Shown: in pieces, positions 1 to 8,698 of the stretch
Layout of the letters: the number at the start of each line of letters is the position of its first letter
Numbering within the stretch: position 1 is the first letter of the stretch
IMG/VR virus record: IMGVR_UViG_3300022929_002740
Span: 1 to 63,917 of that record
Origin: a virus
DNA length: 63,917 nt
Strand: one strand, 5' to 3'
The notes under the pieces: model-generated
The model's input: the letters and a program-made list of their open reading frames with translations, nothing else
Databases searched by the model: none
What the model was told of the DNA's origin: nothing
Translations under genes and position numbers: made by a program

Positions 1-778
1 CATGACTTGTACTTACATTTCCCGTTACAAGTATTGTATTAGGATATCCTCCACTGCCACCATTTGATCCAATGTTAACACTACTACCTCTGAGGTATGT
101 TGTACTAGAACCTTGAATAATACTATTACTACTTCCATCAGTTTTTACTTGAAGTGTGTCTGAGCCAAAACTAATTTTCGTAGCATTGTCTAATAGAATA
201 TTGTTTCCGTTTGCATCTAAATCACCACCTAACTGCGGAGTAGTATCTTGTACGACACTTGTAAATGTTTCGCTAGTTAAGTATCCACTTAGATCCGGAG
301 GTGTATATGTAAACACGCCAGTTGAATTATTGTATGCAATTGCACCAGTACCGCTTGCACTTGCAGGAGTGCCTACACTAATATCTGTTAGTGCGATATG
401 ATCTGTAGGTGTGCCGCTGATATCAGCATACGCAATACCTGTGATACTTTTGTTAACAACAAATTTATCAGTTCCGCTGTTGTATGTAAATGTAGCATTA
501 GCGCCATCGATTGTCAAGCCTGCGCCGTTAGCTGCTGATGCATTTGCGGCTCCGTCGGCTAGTGTTAAATTTAAATCATTGATATTTACAGTTGTACTGT
601 TAATAGATGTTTGTGTTCCGTCAACTTGTAAGTCACCTGCAATAACAACTGTACCTGTGTTATCTCCAACTGCCGACGGATCAATTACAAAACTAGCAGG
701 ACCTGCTAAGTAGCCGCCTACAGTAATATGTCCTGCCATTTGAGTATTATTTTTTACTATAAAATCTTTAACTGCCAT
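1..778 (-). CDS. Tail-fibre-like structural protein, C-terminus cut by window edge
   Basis: The minus strand is open from an ATG at 778 to base 1, so at least 259 N-terminal residues are present and the C-terminus lies outside the window. The protein is rich in Gly, Thr, Asn and Ser with short beta-type repeats. It shares blocks with its neighbours: a 'GVFTYTPPD' stretch and a 'DTTPQLGGDLD' stretch both recur in the fibre gene at 6094-7491. This is typical of marine T4-like phage fibre or adhesin proteins. It starts 4 nt after the stop of the 1208-residue fibre gene and is probably in the same transcript. Its role in host attachment is inferred from composition, shared modules and position. 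No enzymatic motif is visible. Confidence 0.75.
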   Translation of the reverse strand, partial: MAVKDFIVKNNTQMAGHITVGGYLAGPASFVIDPSAVGDNTGTVVIAGDLQVDGTQTSINSTTVNINDLNLTLADGAANASAANGAGLTIDGANATFTYNSGTDKFVVNKSITGIAYADISGTPTDHIALTDISVGTPASASGTGAIAYNNSTGVFTYTPPDLSGYLTSETFTSVVQDTTPQLGGDLDANGNNILLDNATKISFGSDTLQVKTDGSSNSIIQGSSTTYLRGSSVNIGSNGGSGGYPNTILVTGNVSTSH

Positions 779-782
779 ACTA

Positions 783-3700
783 TTATACCAATGTGCTTAT
801 TCTTGTAATTTTGTACTGTGTGCTATTTGCACTAGCACCAGTTGCTAGTAATCTAACATTTCCACTGTTTATATCTGCATCAAATGTAACTAATTCGGCA
901 CTGCCTGTAAACATAACACCATATGTGGTCACGTATGCAGTTGTTCCGTCATGTATCAATAACACTTCAACTACTTGATATTCGCTGCTCACTGTATCAG
1001 TTGCTTGTACTGTGTATTTGCAACTTCTAAATTTTGTTGTTGCGAAAGTATCTATTGCAGACTGTGTGGTTGTTGACAACGAAGTGCTTGCTGTTTCTAA
1101 GTTGCTCACTCCGTCTATTCTAATTGCACCATCTACATGCAATGTTTCTAATGGTGTTGCTATACCAACACCAACTCTGTCGTTTGCTTTATCTACTACA
1201 AGTGTGTCAGTATCTACTGTTAGATCACCTGTTACAATTAAGTCGTTGCCAATTGTTACATCATTGGGTAAACCAACTGTGATTGTTTGACCGCTTGCAC
1301 TAGTTTCTATTTCGTTTGTTGTGCCAGCTATTGTTAAACTTTGGCTATCTAAATCTATTGCACCTGTGCCAGTGTCGCCTGCTACATCTAAGTCTTGTGC
1401 AGTAAGTTGTGCATCAACATACTGTTTTGTTGCAGCATGTAAGTTTGCTGTAGGATCACTTGCTAGTGTGAGTGTTCCGGTGAGTGTAACATTTCCACTA
1501 CTGTCTACAGTGATTTCATCGTGATTGTCAATACCCAATGCCGCTAGACTAAACACACTTACATCAGTAGTAAATGCATATACTCTTATTTCATCATTTA
1601 ATAGAGGAGCAACACCAAATGTAATATTACCATTTGCGGCAATGCTATAATCAGCAGCATCTAATAATACACCATTGATATATATTTGCGCATCGCTAAT
1701 TGCTGTGTTACTAGTAACAAATGTTGTTTGACTGCCTGTACCTGTAAAACTGTGTAGTGTGTATGCACTGTTAGATACTGCATCAATCTTTATTACATTG
1801 TTAGTAGTATCAACATCAATATCAACATTTGTGCCTCCTAAAAATGTAAGAGAATCACTGTCTGATACAGCATTCAAACTACCTGTTTGTGAAAATGAAT
1901 ATCCGCTGTTTGTATCTGTAACGTTAATAGTAGCAAATTTATTAACACTTAATGCGGCTGTACTTGCTGCTGTAATACGTCCTTGTTGATCAACAGTAAT
2001 AACAGGAATAGCAGTTGTACTACCATACGCACCCGGAGTAACAGCGGTATTGTCTAATGCAATAGCAACTTGATTATTAGTTACTGTACTGGTTAGTCCA
2101 GTGCCGCCTATAATTGTAAATGTATCATTTTCAACATCAATAGCATCAGTACCACTATCGCCGGCGATGTTTAATGTTCCACCGCCGCCAATAGCACCCC
2201 ATGCTGTTCCGTCATATCCTTCAAAACTACTATCGGTTGTGTTGAAACGTAATTGTCCAGTAGCCGCTGTAGGTCTTTGTGCAGTTGTACCCACAGGAAC
2301 TCTGATACTACTGTTTGTATCAATTACTAAGTCGTTGCCATCAAATGTTAAATTAGCACTATCTTCTAGCTCGCCAGCAGTGCCAGCAATTACTATTCTG
2401 TTATCAGTAAGGTCACTAACCTTAACACTGTTCATAGTTACATTACCGCTAGTGTCAACAACAATAAATCCGTGATTTGCTAATCCTAAACTAGGAAGCG
2501 TAAGTGCGTTTACTTCGCCTGTAACAACAACATCAATTTGATCATTAAGCAATGGAGCTGTCACAAACGTAACAACACCGTTACTTTCCGTGTAGTCATT
2601 GGTTGGCTGAATTAATACACCATTCAAGAATACCATGCTAACAGTGCCTTGTCCGGCTTGTGTATCAAATGCTGTTTGACTTCCTGTTCCAGTAAAGTTT
2701 ACTGTGATAAAACTTGCGTCTGCGCCTGGTGTTGTACTGATCCATTCACTACCTGTATATACATACAGTTCACCAGTAGTTCCTGTATCAAACCAAAGAT
2801 CTCCTGCTGTTACACCAATACTAGGAGCAGTGGTTTGATAGTAAACAGCGGAGCCACCTCCGCCGCCTCCGCCACTAACAGTTTGGAATGTTAAGTTTCC
2901 ACTACCATCTAGTGCTAGTACTTGTCCTGTTGTACCTCTAGCAGTTGGAAATTTGTAGTATGTACTACCAGCTAGATCACCTATTGTTAAAATGCCAGTG
3001 TTGTCAACACTTATACGTTCTGTTCCAGCAGTGGTAAATCTAATAAAATCTTCGTCGCTGTTTGTTTCTACTTTAACATGTGTGTCGCCGTCAGCGTCTT
3101 CAATTTTATCGCTGAATCCTGATCCACCACCGCCACCGGAGTTAGCTACCCATGCATAATCTGTTCCGTCCCAACTTAATACTTCATTTGTACTAGCAGT
3201 GCTAGTATTAAGATGTGTATCAACGTCTGAATCACCATATTGCGCTACACCTGTAATTGTAATTTCATCAGTTGCAGCATTGGTTGTTATTGTAATGCCT
3301 GTTCCAGCTACAAATGTAAGTGTGTCTGTTGGATCGTCTGCAACTACATCACTTTGACCGCTGACACTGATTGTTTTAAATGCTTCGTTGACTGTGCCAG
3401 TTCCGCTGCCTACATCTATCCATCCACTACCGTTATAAATTTCTGCTTTACCACTTGTACTGTTAAAACGTAGCATACCAGTTTGTGCAGTTGGACGTTG
3501 CGCAGTTGTACCGGTTGGTATAACAATAGCATCTGTAGTTGATACTTTGAATATACTTCCATCAAAAGTAAAGTTACTGTCGTCTTCAAGTTCGCCGTTT
3601 GTGCCTGCTACAACAATTCTGTTGTCAGTTAGATCACTCACTGCCATACTAGGTACAACTAAACTACCACTAAGTGTGATTGTAATAGCACCTGTAGTTG

Positions 3701-4409
3701 TGTCTACTACTAATATATCATTATTAGCATCATCCTTAACACTCAGTGCATCTGCTAGATTAGTAGGAACAACTATTTCATTTTCGCCTGTTGCACCTTT
3801 AAAGTTTATGCTTTCAGTTAGATATAGATCTTTCCAAGACTTTGTTGCACTGCCTAAATCGTAACTGTCATTTATGTTTGGAATTAGATCGCTGTTGATA
3901 TCTGCATTGATATTGATGTTATCTGTATCGTCGTCACCTAAATTAATGGTGCCGCCCACAGTAACATTTCCAGTAACATTTATGTTGCCGCCTACATTTA
4001 AATCTTTAACAATGCCTACGCCGCCTGCAATTGTTAGTGCGCCATCATTGAATGTGGTGCTTTGTGTTGCAGTAGAAATAGCAACAATACCTGTGTCACT
4101 GATTGTTATTCTTTCAGAACCTGCTGTAAAAAATCTTAGTACATCATCGTCAGCTGACTGTTCAGCATCAATGAACGTATCACCATCAGTATCACTAACG
4201 CCACCTATGTTTTTCCAAGCAGTGCCGTTGTAACCTTCAAATTCATTTAGTTGTGTATTGAATCGTATTTGCCCAGTTTGTACTACACCACCTTGTGGTC
4301 TCTGGGAAGTGTTACCCACTGGTATACGCAAACTGCCAGCAGTATTGATAGTTATGTTACCAGTACTAGTGGTAATCCTATCTCTTTGATGATCTAAATT
4401 CAACGCCAT
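783..4409 (-). CDS. Large modular tail-fibre/adhesin protein (1208 aa)
   Basis: A long beta-rich structural protein built from repeated modules. A 'TTAQRPTA..G.LRFN' block followed by 'Y.G..W' occurs three times (near residues 30, 300 and 700). A 'VSDLTDNRIV.AGT.GELED' block occurs twice. An 'FTGTGSQT.F...NGVL...APLLND' beta module occurs twice. Glycine runs link some modules, and an 'AATKQYVD' fibre motif lies in the last third. The C-terminal 100 residues look like a separate globular head. The same modules appear in neighbouring fibre genes and some in baseplate genes, so the set has evolved by module shuffling. It sits upstream of the truncated fibre gene at the left edge and downstream of the subtilase. 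Role in host recognition is inferred; an exact T4 counterpart cannot be assigned. Confidence 0.8.
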   Translation of the reverse strand: MALNLDHQRDRITTSTGNITINTAGSLRIPVGNTSQRPQGGVVQTGQIRFNTQLNEFEGYNGTAWKNIGGVSDTDGDTFIDAEQSADDDVLRFFTAGSERITISDTGIVAISTATQSTTFNDGALTIAGGVGIVKDLNVGGNINVTGNVTVGGTINLGDDDTDNININADINSDLIPNINDSYDLGSATKSWKDLYLTESINFKGATGENEIVVPTNLADALSVKDDANNDILVVDTTTGAITITLSGSLVVPSMAVSDLTDNRIVVAGTNGELEDDSNFTFDGSIFKVSTTDAIVIPTGTTAQRPTAQTGMLRFNSTSGKAEIYNGSGWIDVGSGTGTVNEAFKTISVSGQSDVVADDPTDTLTFVAGTGITITTNAATDEITITGVAQYGDSDVDTHLNTSTASTNEVLSWDGTDYAWVANSGGGGGSGFSDKIEDADGDTHVKVETNSDEDFIRFTTAGTERISVDNTGILTIGDLAGSTYYKFPTARGTTGQVLALDGSGNLTFQTVSGGGGGGGSAVYYQTTAPSIGVTAGDLWFDTGTTGELYVYTGSEWISTTPGADASFITVNFTGTGSQTAFDTQAGQGTVSMVFLNGVLIQPTNDYTESNGVVTFVTAPLLNDQIDVVVTGEVNALTLPSLGLANHGFIVVDTSGNVTMNSVKVSDLTDNRIVIAGTAGELEDSANLTFDGNDLVIDTNSSIRVPVGTTAQRPTAATGQLRFNTTDSSFEGYDGTAWGAIGGGGTLNIAGDSGTDAIDVENDTFTIIGGTGLTSTVTNNQVAIALDNTAVTPGAYGSTTAIPVITVDQQGRITAASTAALSVNKFATINVTDTNSGYSFSQTGSLNAVSDSDSLTFLGGTNVDIDVDTTNNVIKIDAVSNSAYTLHSFTGTGSQTTFVTSNTAISDAQIYINGVLLDAADYSIAANGNITFGVAPLLNDEIRVYAFTTDVSVFSLAALGIDNHDEITVDSSGNVTLTGTLTLASDPTANLHAATKQYVDAQLTAQDLDVAGDTGTGAIDLDSQSLTIAGTTNEIETSASGQTITVGLPNDVTIGNDLIVTGDLTVDTDTLVVDKANDRVGVGIATPLETLHVDGAIRIDGVSNLETASTSLSTTTQSAIDTFATTKFRSCKYTVQATDTVSSEYQVVEVLLIHDGTTAYVTTYGVMFTGSAELVTFDADINSGNVRLLATGASANSTQYKITRISTLV

Positions 4410-4449
4410 ATATGTCTCTCACTTATTACATATATTTAGCTGTGAACTA

Positions 4450-6084
4450 CTATGGATTCTGAATTCTAAACTTATATTGTCCTGGAAACGGACTATACAA
4501 ATAACGGTCAGGTGCACCTTGAAGATACCTACCATCTGAGGCCGAACTTCTATAATTTGAATTTGCAATAGTCCATGTTGAATAATTTGGATCTTCTCTA
4601 AGTTTACCCGACTGTGCTTGATTATGTAGGAAAGTTTTTAGCTGTGCAGGAGTCATGTGTGGGTTAACTTGTAATACTAATGCACCTATACCACATACTT
4701 GCGGACTTGCCATACTTGTTCCACTTTTACTGCCAATTTTAAAATTAGCATCACTTGGATAATCACCGTCTGCACCTTCGTTGGTTGTACTCATAGTGCT
4801 TATAATATTATCTCCAGGTGCGTATATATCAACACCCGGGCCACTATTGGAATACGAAGCTCTTTGTTCTAGATTACCAGTAGAATTAACAACATCATCT
4901 ACAGATCCTACCATAAATGCATTTGTACTAAATGGACTGCTTCCTCGACAGTAGTAGATATAACCACCCGGAGTTCCGTATGGATTAACTCTATATCTAT
5001 TATTATAATCAGGACCTCCGTCGACATCAATTGGTAAATTTCTATTACCTGCCGCTATGCACACATGGACACCTGCTGCAATTAATTCTTCTACATCAGT
5101 ATCAACACTAGTATATCTAGGATTTGTTCTCCTAACAGATTGACTGGTATATGCATTCCACAATGGCAGCCCGGTTCTTTGTTGCATTAGTAAAGAACCT
5201 GAAAAACTATTAGCAACACCTGTATTATTATTGTCGTATGTCCACTGTGTTCCTCTATAGTATCCATCATATGGCTCAAAGCTATTATCTACATAATATC
5301 CCCAACTCATATTAACTATTGTAGGACGCTTGTATCCTGTTGCAGGATCAACTGGTTTGTTTTGATGCCAAATTTTTATTGCATCAAATGCATATGTAGA
5401 ACTAATACCTGTTCCACTATCGCCGCTACCTTCAAGCCCACCGAGTTTTTGACTGTATATACGAGCATTTTTAGCCCATCCATATGTAAGACTTGCAGCA
5501 GTTCCTGCACAATGTGTGCCATGTCCATGATAATCTCTATCGTGATTAGCACTTTGTGTAAAACTTAAACCACTTTCAGTTGCCCAGTTAATAGATGTTA
5601 CTCTGCTGTTTCCATCTGCATCGTTGAAATCAGGATGATCAGCTTGAATACCACTATCTTGTATTACTATGTCAACTCCAGTTCCGTCTAAGTTATATTC
5701 ATAATCTCCGCTAACAGTTGTTCCTGCTCCATAATCATTGGTGGTTCTTGAACATCTATGTATTGCCCACGGAAGGTGAGATCCACTACTGCTACTAGTT
5801 TTGGTAAAATCTCCCGACTGAACTGCATAAAGTTCCATTCCAGAATCTGGTATATCATCTGGCGGAACTTCTACATCTAATACTCTATTGTCATTTTTTA
5901 ATGCTTCAGCTTCTTCTGCTGTTAAACTATAATGTGTATTACGCACTGATCCTGGTCTTGGATTTGCAATATCAACACTGCGAGAAGGTATAGACGAATC
6001 TCCAGAATTTTGTGTCATTTCTGCTTGAAAACTACTAGGGTCTGCATCTACTGTTAGTGTAACAATATATTCTTTTTCACTCAT
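4450..6084 (-). CDS. Subtilisin-like serine protease (peptidase S8)
   Basis: A 544-residue protein with a complete subtilase catalytic set: Asp143 in 'VIQDSGIQADHPDF', His188 in 'HGHGTHCAG', Ser457 in 'SGTSMASPQ', and oxyanion Asn347 in 'AAGN'. Residues 1-80 resemble a short inhibitor-I9-like propeptide ('YSLTAEEAEALKNDNRVLDVE'-type segment), so it may be made as a zymogen. No signal peptide is visible, which fits packaging into the virion or action inside the infected cell rather than Sec export. It lies between fibre genes, 9 nt from the upstream one, so it should be expressed late with them. It might process fibres or degrade host surface proteins; both are inference. The family call is secure. 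Confidence 0.93.
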   Translation of the reverse strand: MSEKEYIVTLTVDADPSSFQAEMTQNSGDSSIPSRSVDIANPRPGSVRNTHYSLTAEEAEALKNDNRVLDVEVPPDDIPDSGMELYAVQSGDFTKTSSSSGSHLPWAIHRCSRTTNDYGAGTTVSGDYEYNLDGTGVDIVIQDSGIQADHPDFNDADGNSRVTSINWATESGLSFTQSANHDRDYHGHGTHCAGTAASLTYGWAKNARIYSQKLGGLEGSGDSGTGISSTYAFDAIKIWHQNKPVDPATGYKRPTIVNMSWGYYVDNSFEPYDGYYRGTQWTYDNNNTGVANSFSGSLLMQQRTGLPLWNAYTSQSVRRTNPRYTSVDTDVEELIAAGVHVCIAAGNRNLPIDVDGGPDYNNRYRVNPYGTPGGYIYYCRGSSPFSTNAFMVGSVDDVVNSTGNLEQRASYSNSGPGVDIYAPGDNIISTMSTTNEGADGDYPSDANFKIGSKSGTSMASPQVCGIGALVLQVNPHMTPAQLKTFLHNQAQSGKLREDPNYSTWTIANSNYRSSASDGRYLQGAPDRYLYSPFPGQYKFRIQNP

Positions 6085-6093
6085 TGCAAATCC

Positions 6094-7491
6094 TTAAACA
6101 ATATTAATTGTATTACCCATACCCGAATGTATGGTGCATTGATAATACAATGTCGACGGAGCACTCATAGGCACTTTGAATACAATGTTTCCACTCGAAG
6201 CACTATTGTTAGTCACTCCGGTGTTATATGCCGCTCCACCGGCACTTTGTCTAATTTCAAAAGGATGCCCGCCGCCTGAATTGTTTACAAATATATACTG
6301 TTCACCTCTGCGAAGATATAATACTGGGTCATTTTCAGTAGTCGGAAACCATATGTTTCCTGCATCTGAGAATGTATAATCTGTAGATCCGTTTGATCCT
6401 ATCGTAAATGTATGTGCAATTGTTTTACCATTTACATCTAAGTCACCACCAAGTTGTGGAGTTGTATCTGCTGCTACACTTGCAATGCCACTGCCACTAA
6501 TGTTAGTTAACTGTGATCCATCTACAGCTGGTAATTTTGCTGTTCCGTCTAGCTGTACAATTTTGTTTGCTGTTGTGCCTACGTCAACTGCTAGTGTTTG
6601 TGTATGATCACCTGTTGTTGTATCTTGTGTTCCTGTTAAACCTGTACCTGCTGTAATATTAACTCTTGTGATATCTCCACTAGCGCCGCTACTACCTGCG
6701 GTTGCCACCCAAGCATTGTTTTCATAACTTTCCAATTGATTAGTTGTAGTATTATAAATCATATCTCCATTTGCAGGACTAGAAATAGCATTACGAGTAG
6801 TTGTTGTAAAACTTGCTAATCTAAATGGAGTATCTGTAACTAGTACACGATTTGTTGCGTCTAGTTCTATATTTGCTCCAGCACTGATAGTTGTACTACC
6901 TGATCCTGTTACATTTAAATTTGTTGCTGTAATATTGGGAACAGTTAGTGTATTAGTAGTACTGTTATACGTAAAATCACTGTCGCCTCCAAATGCACCT
7001 GCATTATTAAATTGTACTTGAGTTGTACTGCCTCCTGGTGTGCCTCCGCCACCTGTCTGTGCTACCCATGCATAATCACTTCCGTTCCAACTTAGTACAT
7101 AACCACTGGTTGGATTTGACTGATTTAAATGTGTATCAACGGAGCTGTTTATATCCGGAGGTGTGTATGTAAAAACTCCTGAACTGTTATCATAAGAAAT
7201 AGCGCCATCACCACTTGCTGATCCTTCACTACCAACACTCAAGTCAGTTAACGAAATGCCACCACTTCCTGCAGCATCATTTTGGGGTATCCAATTACTA
7301 CCATTCCATTTTAACACTTGTCCAGTTGAAGGAGCATTTGTAGTTGTATCGACATCTGATAGTGTATCTATACTTCCGATACTAGCTCCACTAAATTGTG
7401 AATTAGCCCAAGACTGAGTGGCAACTAAATTACCAAACATGTTGATGTTTCCGGAAACATCTAGATCGTTATTAAATTTTGTTTCACTCAT
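6094..7491 (-). CDS. Fibre protein with C-terminal cupredoxin (type 1 copper) domain
   Basis: A 465-residue structural protein. The N-terminal two thirds are the same Gly/Thr-rich modules as its neighbours ('TPPDINSSVDTHLN', 'DYAWVAQTGGGG', 'DTTPQLGGDLD'). The last 100 residues form a cupredoxin-like domain: a 'YTFSDAGN' strand, 'GGGHPFEIR' with His409, and a C-terminal loop 'YQCTIHSGMGNTI' with Cys452, His455 and Met458. The C-x2-H-x2-M spacing is that of amicyanin-like proteins, and all four type 1 copper ligands appear intact. A cupredoxin fold could also be used only as a binding head. The ORF is preceded on the minus strand by a near-late-promoter motif (TTTAAATA). Structural role is likely; copper binding is an inference from the ligands. 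Confidence 0.82.
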   Translation of the reverse strand: MSETKFNNDLDVSGNINMFGNLVATQSWANSQFSGASIGSIDTLSDVDTTTNAPSTGQVLKWNGSNWIPQNDAAGSGGISLTDLSVGSEGSASGDGAISYDNSSGVFTYTPPDINSSVDTHLNQSNPTSGYVLSWNGSDYAWVAQTGGGGTPGGSTTQVQFNNAGAFGGDSDFTYNSTTNTLTVPNITATNLNVTGSGSTTISAGANIELDATNRVLVTDTPFRLASFTTTTRNAISSPANGDMIYNTTTNQLESYENNAWVATAGSSGASGDITRVNITAGTGLTGTQDTTTGDHTQTLAVDVGTTANKIVQLDGTAKLPAVDGSQLTNISGSGIASVAADTTPQLGGDLDVNGKTIAHTFTIGSNGSTDYTFSDAGNIWFPTTENDPVLYLRRGEQYIFVNNSGGGHPFEIRQSAGGAAYNTGVTNNSASSGNIVFKVPMSAPSTLYYQCTIHSGMGNTINIV

Positions 7492-7508
7492 TTTTTTTCC
7501 TATTTAAA

Positions 7509-8606
7509 TTAAGCTCTGTCTATAAACCAAAAATGGTTGACTGCATTGCTTACTAAAATTACACCAACACCAGTGATAGCACTACCTGTATTGTTAGTGT
7601 ATGTAGCATAAGCACTTGGACTGTAGTTGTTGTTGATCAATCTATCATTGTTATCGCCGTTACGATATAAAACAGTACCAACACTGTTACCAGATAAATC
7701 TCCTAAGAGCTTGATCACCGCAGTATCTCCGGGATTCAGTGTTTGTGATCCGTTACCACTGTAAATGATTTCGCTTCCGCCACCACCAGCACTTGCTACT
7801 GCGGTATCCACATATGCTTTGGTTGCTGCATGAAGATTACTACTAGGGGCACCGCTTAGTGTTAATGTGCCAGTCATAGTCCCGCCTGATAAATTTAGTT
7901 TGTTATTTGTTAAGTTTGTTACATTTGTATTTGTTGTAGCTAAGTCTGAAGTAAGATTAGTAACATTAGTATTTGTTGTAGCTAAGTCTGAAGTAAGATT
8001 AGTAACATTTGTATTTGTTGTAGTTAAGTCTGAAGTAAGATTAGTAACATTTGTATTTGTTGTAGTTAAGTCTGACTGATTGGCCATTTCAATCCATGCA
8101 CCTGCATGAGCAAAATAACCTTTTCCGGTAGCATGAACATGAGCAAACATACCATGATATGTGCTTGCACTTGGTAAATCTGATAAACCAGAATAAACAT
8201 TCGCAAATAGCACTTTGTTTCCATTGCCATCAATATCACCCGACATTGTACCACCTGCTAGTGGTAGCTTATTTGCTATACTATTTGTTGTTGTAGTTGC
8301 GAAATTAGGATCGTCGCCTAATGCAGCCGCTAGCTCATTTAGTGTATCTAATGTACTAGGAGCACTGTCTACTAGAGCTGCTACTTCGTCTGTAACATTT
8401 TGATCTGATGCTAATGATCTCCATGTGCCATTTTCGTAAACTTCGAATTGATTTATAGTGGAGTTATAAATCATATCTCCATTGCTAGCAGTTAATGCAT
8501 TTCTCTGTGCGGTGGTTAAATTTGCTAATCTTAAACTAGTGTCTTGAACTTCTACTGTGCTAGTAGCATCAAATTTAATCTTATCTGCTGATCTTATTAC
8601 TGTCAT
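7509..8606 (-). CDS. Tail-fibre-like protein with 14-residue coiled-coil repeats
   Basis: A 365-residue protein and the first gene of the fibre operon, 22 nt downstream of a TATAAATA late promoter. Its middle carries four near-identical 14-residue repeats of the type 'DLTTTNTNVTNLTS' (two heptads each), predicted to form a trimeric coiled coil or fibre shaft with Asn/Thr at core positions. An 'AATKAYVD' motif follows, as in the 1208-residue fibre. The C-terminal 100 residues form a separate domain ('GNGSQTLNPGDTAVIKLLGD') that could be the distal tip. N-terminal 'LRLANLTTAQRNAL' and 'GDMIYNST' blocks match the gene at 6094-7491. Fibre function is inferred from repeat architecture and context. 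Confidence 0.8.
   Translation of the reverse strand: MTVIRSADKIKFDATSTVEVQDTSLRLANLTTAQRNALTASNGDMIYNSTINQFEVYENGTWRSLASDQNVTDEVAALVDSAPSTLDTLNELAAALGDDPNFATTTTNSIANKLPLAGGTMSGDIDGNGNKVLFANVYSGLSDLPSASTYHGMFAHVHATGKGYFAHAGAWIEMANQSDLTTTNTNVTNLTSDLTTTNTNVTNLTSDLATTNTNVTNLTSDLATTNTNVTNLTNNKLNLSGGTMTGTLTLSGAPSSNLHAATKAYVDTAVASAGGGGSEIIYSGNGSQTLNPGDTAVIKLLGDLSGNSVGTVLYRNGDNNDRLINNNYSPSAYATYTNNTGSAITGVGVILVSNAVNHFWFIDRA
7909..8076. repeat. Tandem 42-bp repeat, about four copies, coding for coiled-coil heptads
   Basis: Four tandem units of about 42 bp, each containing the plus-strand words 'TTTGTATTTGTTGTAG' and 'TAAGTCTGAAGTAAGATTAG' with one or two substitutions. They are in frame inside the fibre gene on the minus strand, and each encodes a 14-residue segment. 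Near-identity at DNA level suggests recent duplication, so copy number could vary between related phages. Confidence 0.9.
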
Positions 8607-8627
8607 TGAATAAACTCCTGATATACA

Positions 8628-8635
8628 TATTTATA
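8628..8635 (-). promoter_or_regulatory. T4-type late promoter TATAAATA for the fibre operon
   Basis: The plus strand reads TATTTATA, so the minus strand reads TATAAATA, the exact T4 late consensus recognised by RNA polymerase carrying gp55. It lies 22 nt upstream of the ATG at 8606 and just downstream of the head-operon terminator, a sensible position for a promoter driving the minus-strand fibre and subtilase genes. Confidence 0.8.
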
Positions 8636-8650
8636 AACACTAGTCATAAA

Positions 8651-8674
8651 AACAGGGGCCGTAGCCCCTGTTTT
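8651..8674 (-). terminator. Hairpin terminator after the major capsid gene
   Basis: A perfect 9-bp stem, AACAGGGGC (8651-8659) with GCCCCTGTT (8664-8672), and a 4-nt loop. On the minus strand the stem is followed by a run of T residues. It lies 25 nt after the stop of gp23 and before the fibre late promoter, so it should end the head operon. The plus strand also has T residues after the stem, so it could act in both directions. Confidence 0.88.
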
Positions 8675-8698
8675 CTTGTTTAGTAAAACAATTACATA

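Noticed and set aside
156-4233. Several plus-strand open frames of 60-124 codons opposite the fibre genes (for example 2101-2475 and 3874-4233)
   Set aside because: They are opposite long minus-strand fibre genes, lack ribosome binding sites and give low-complexity Val/Leu/Ser translations that mirror the Thr/Asn/Gly-rich coding strand.
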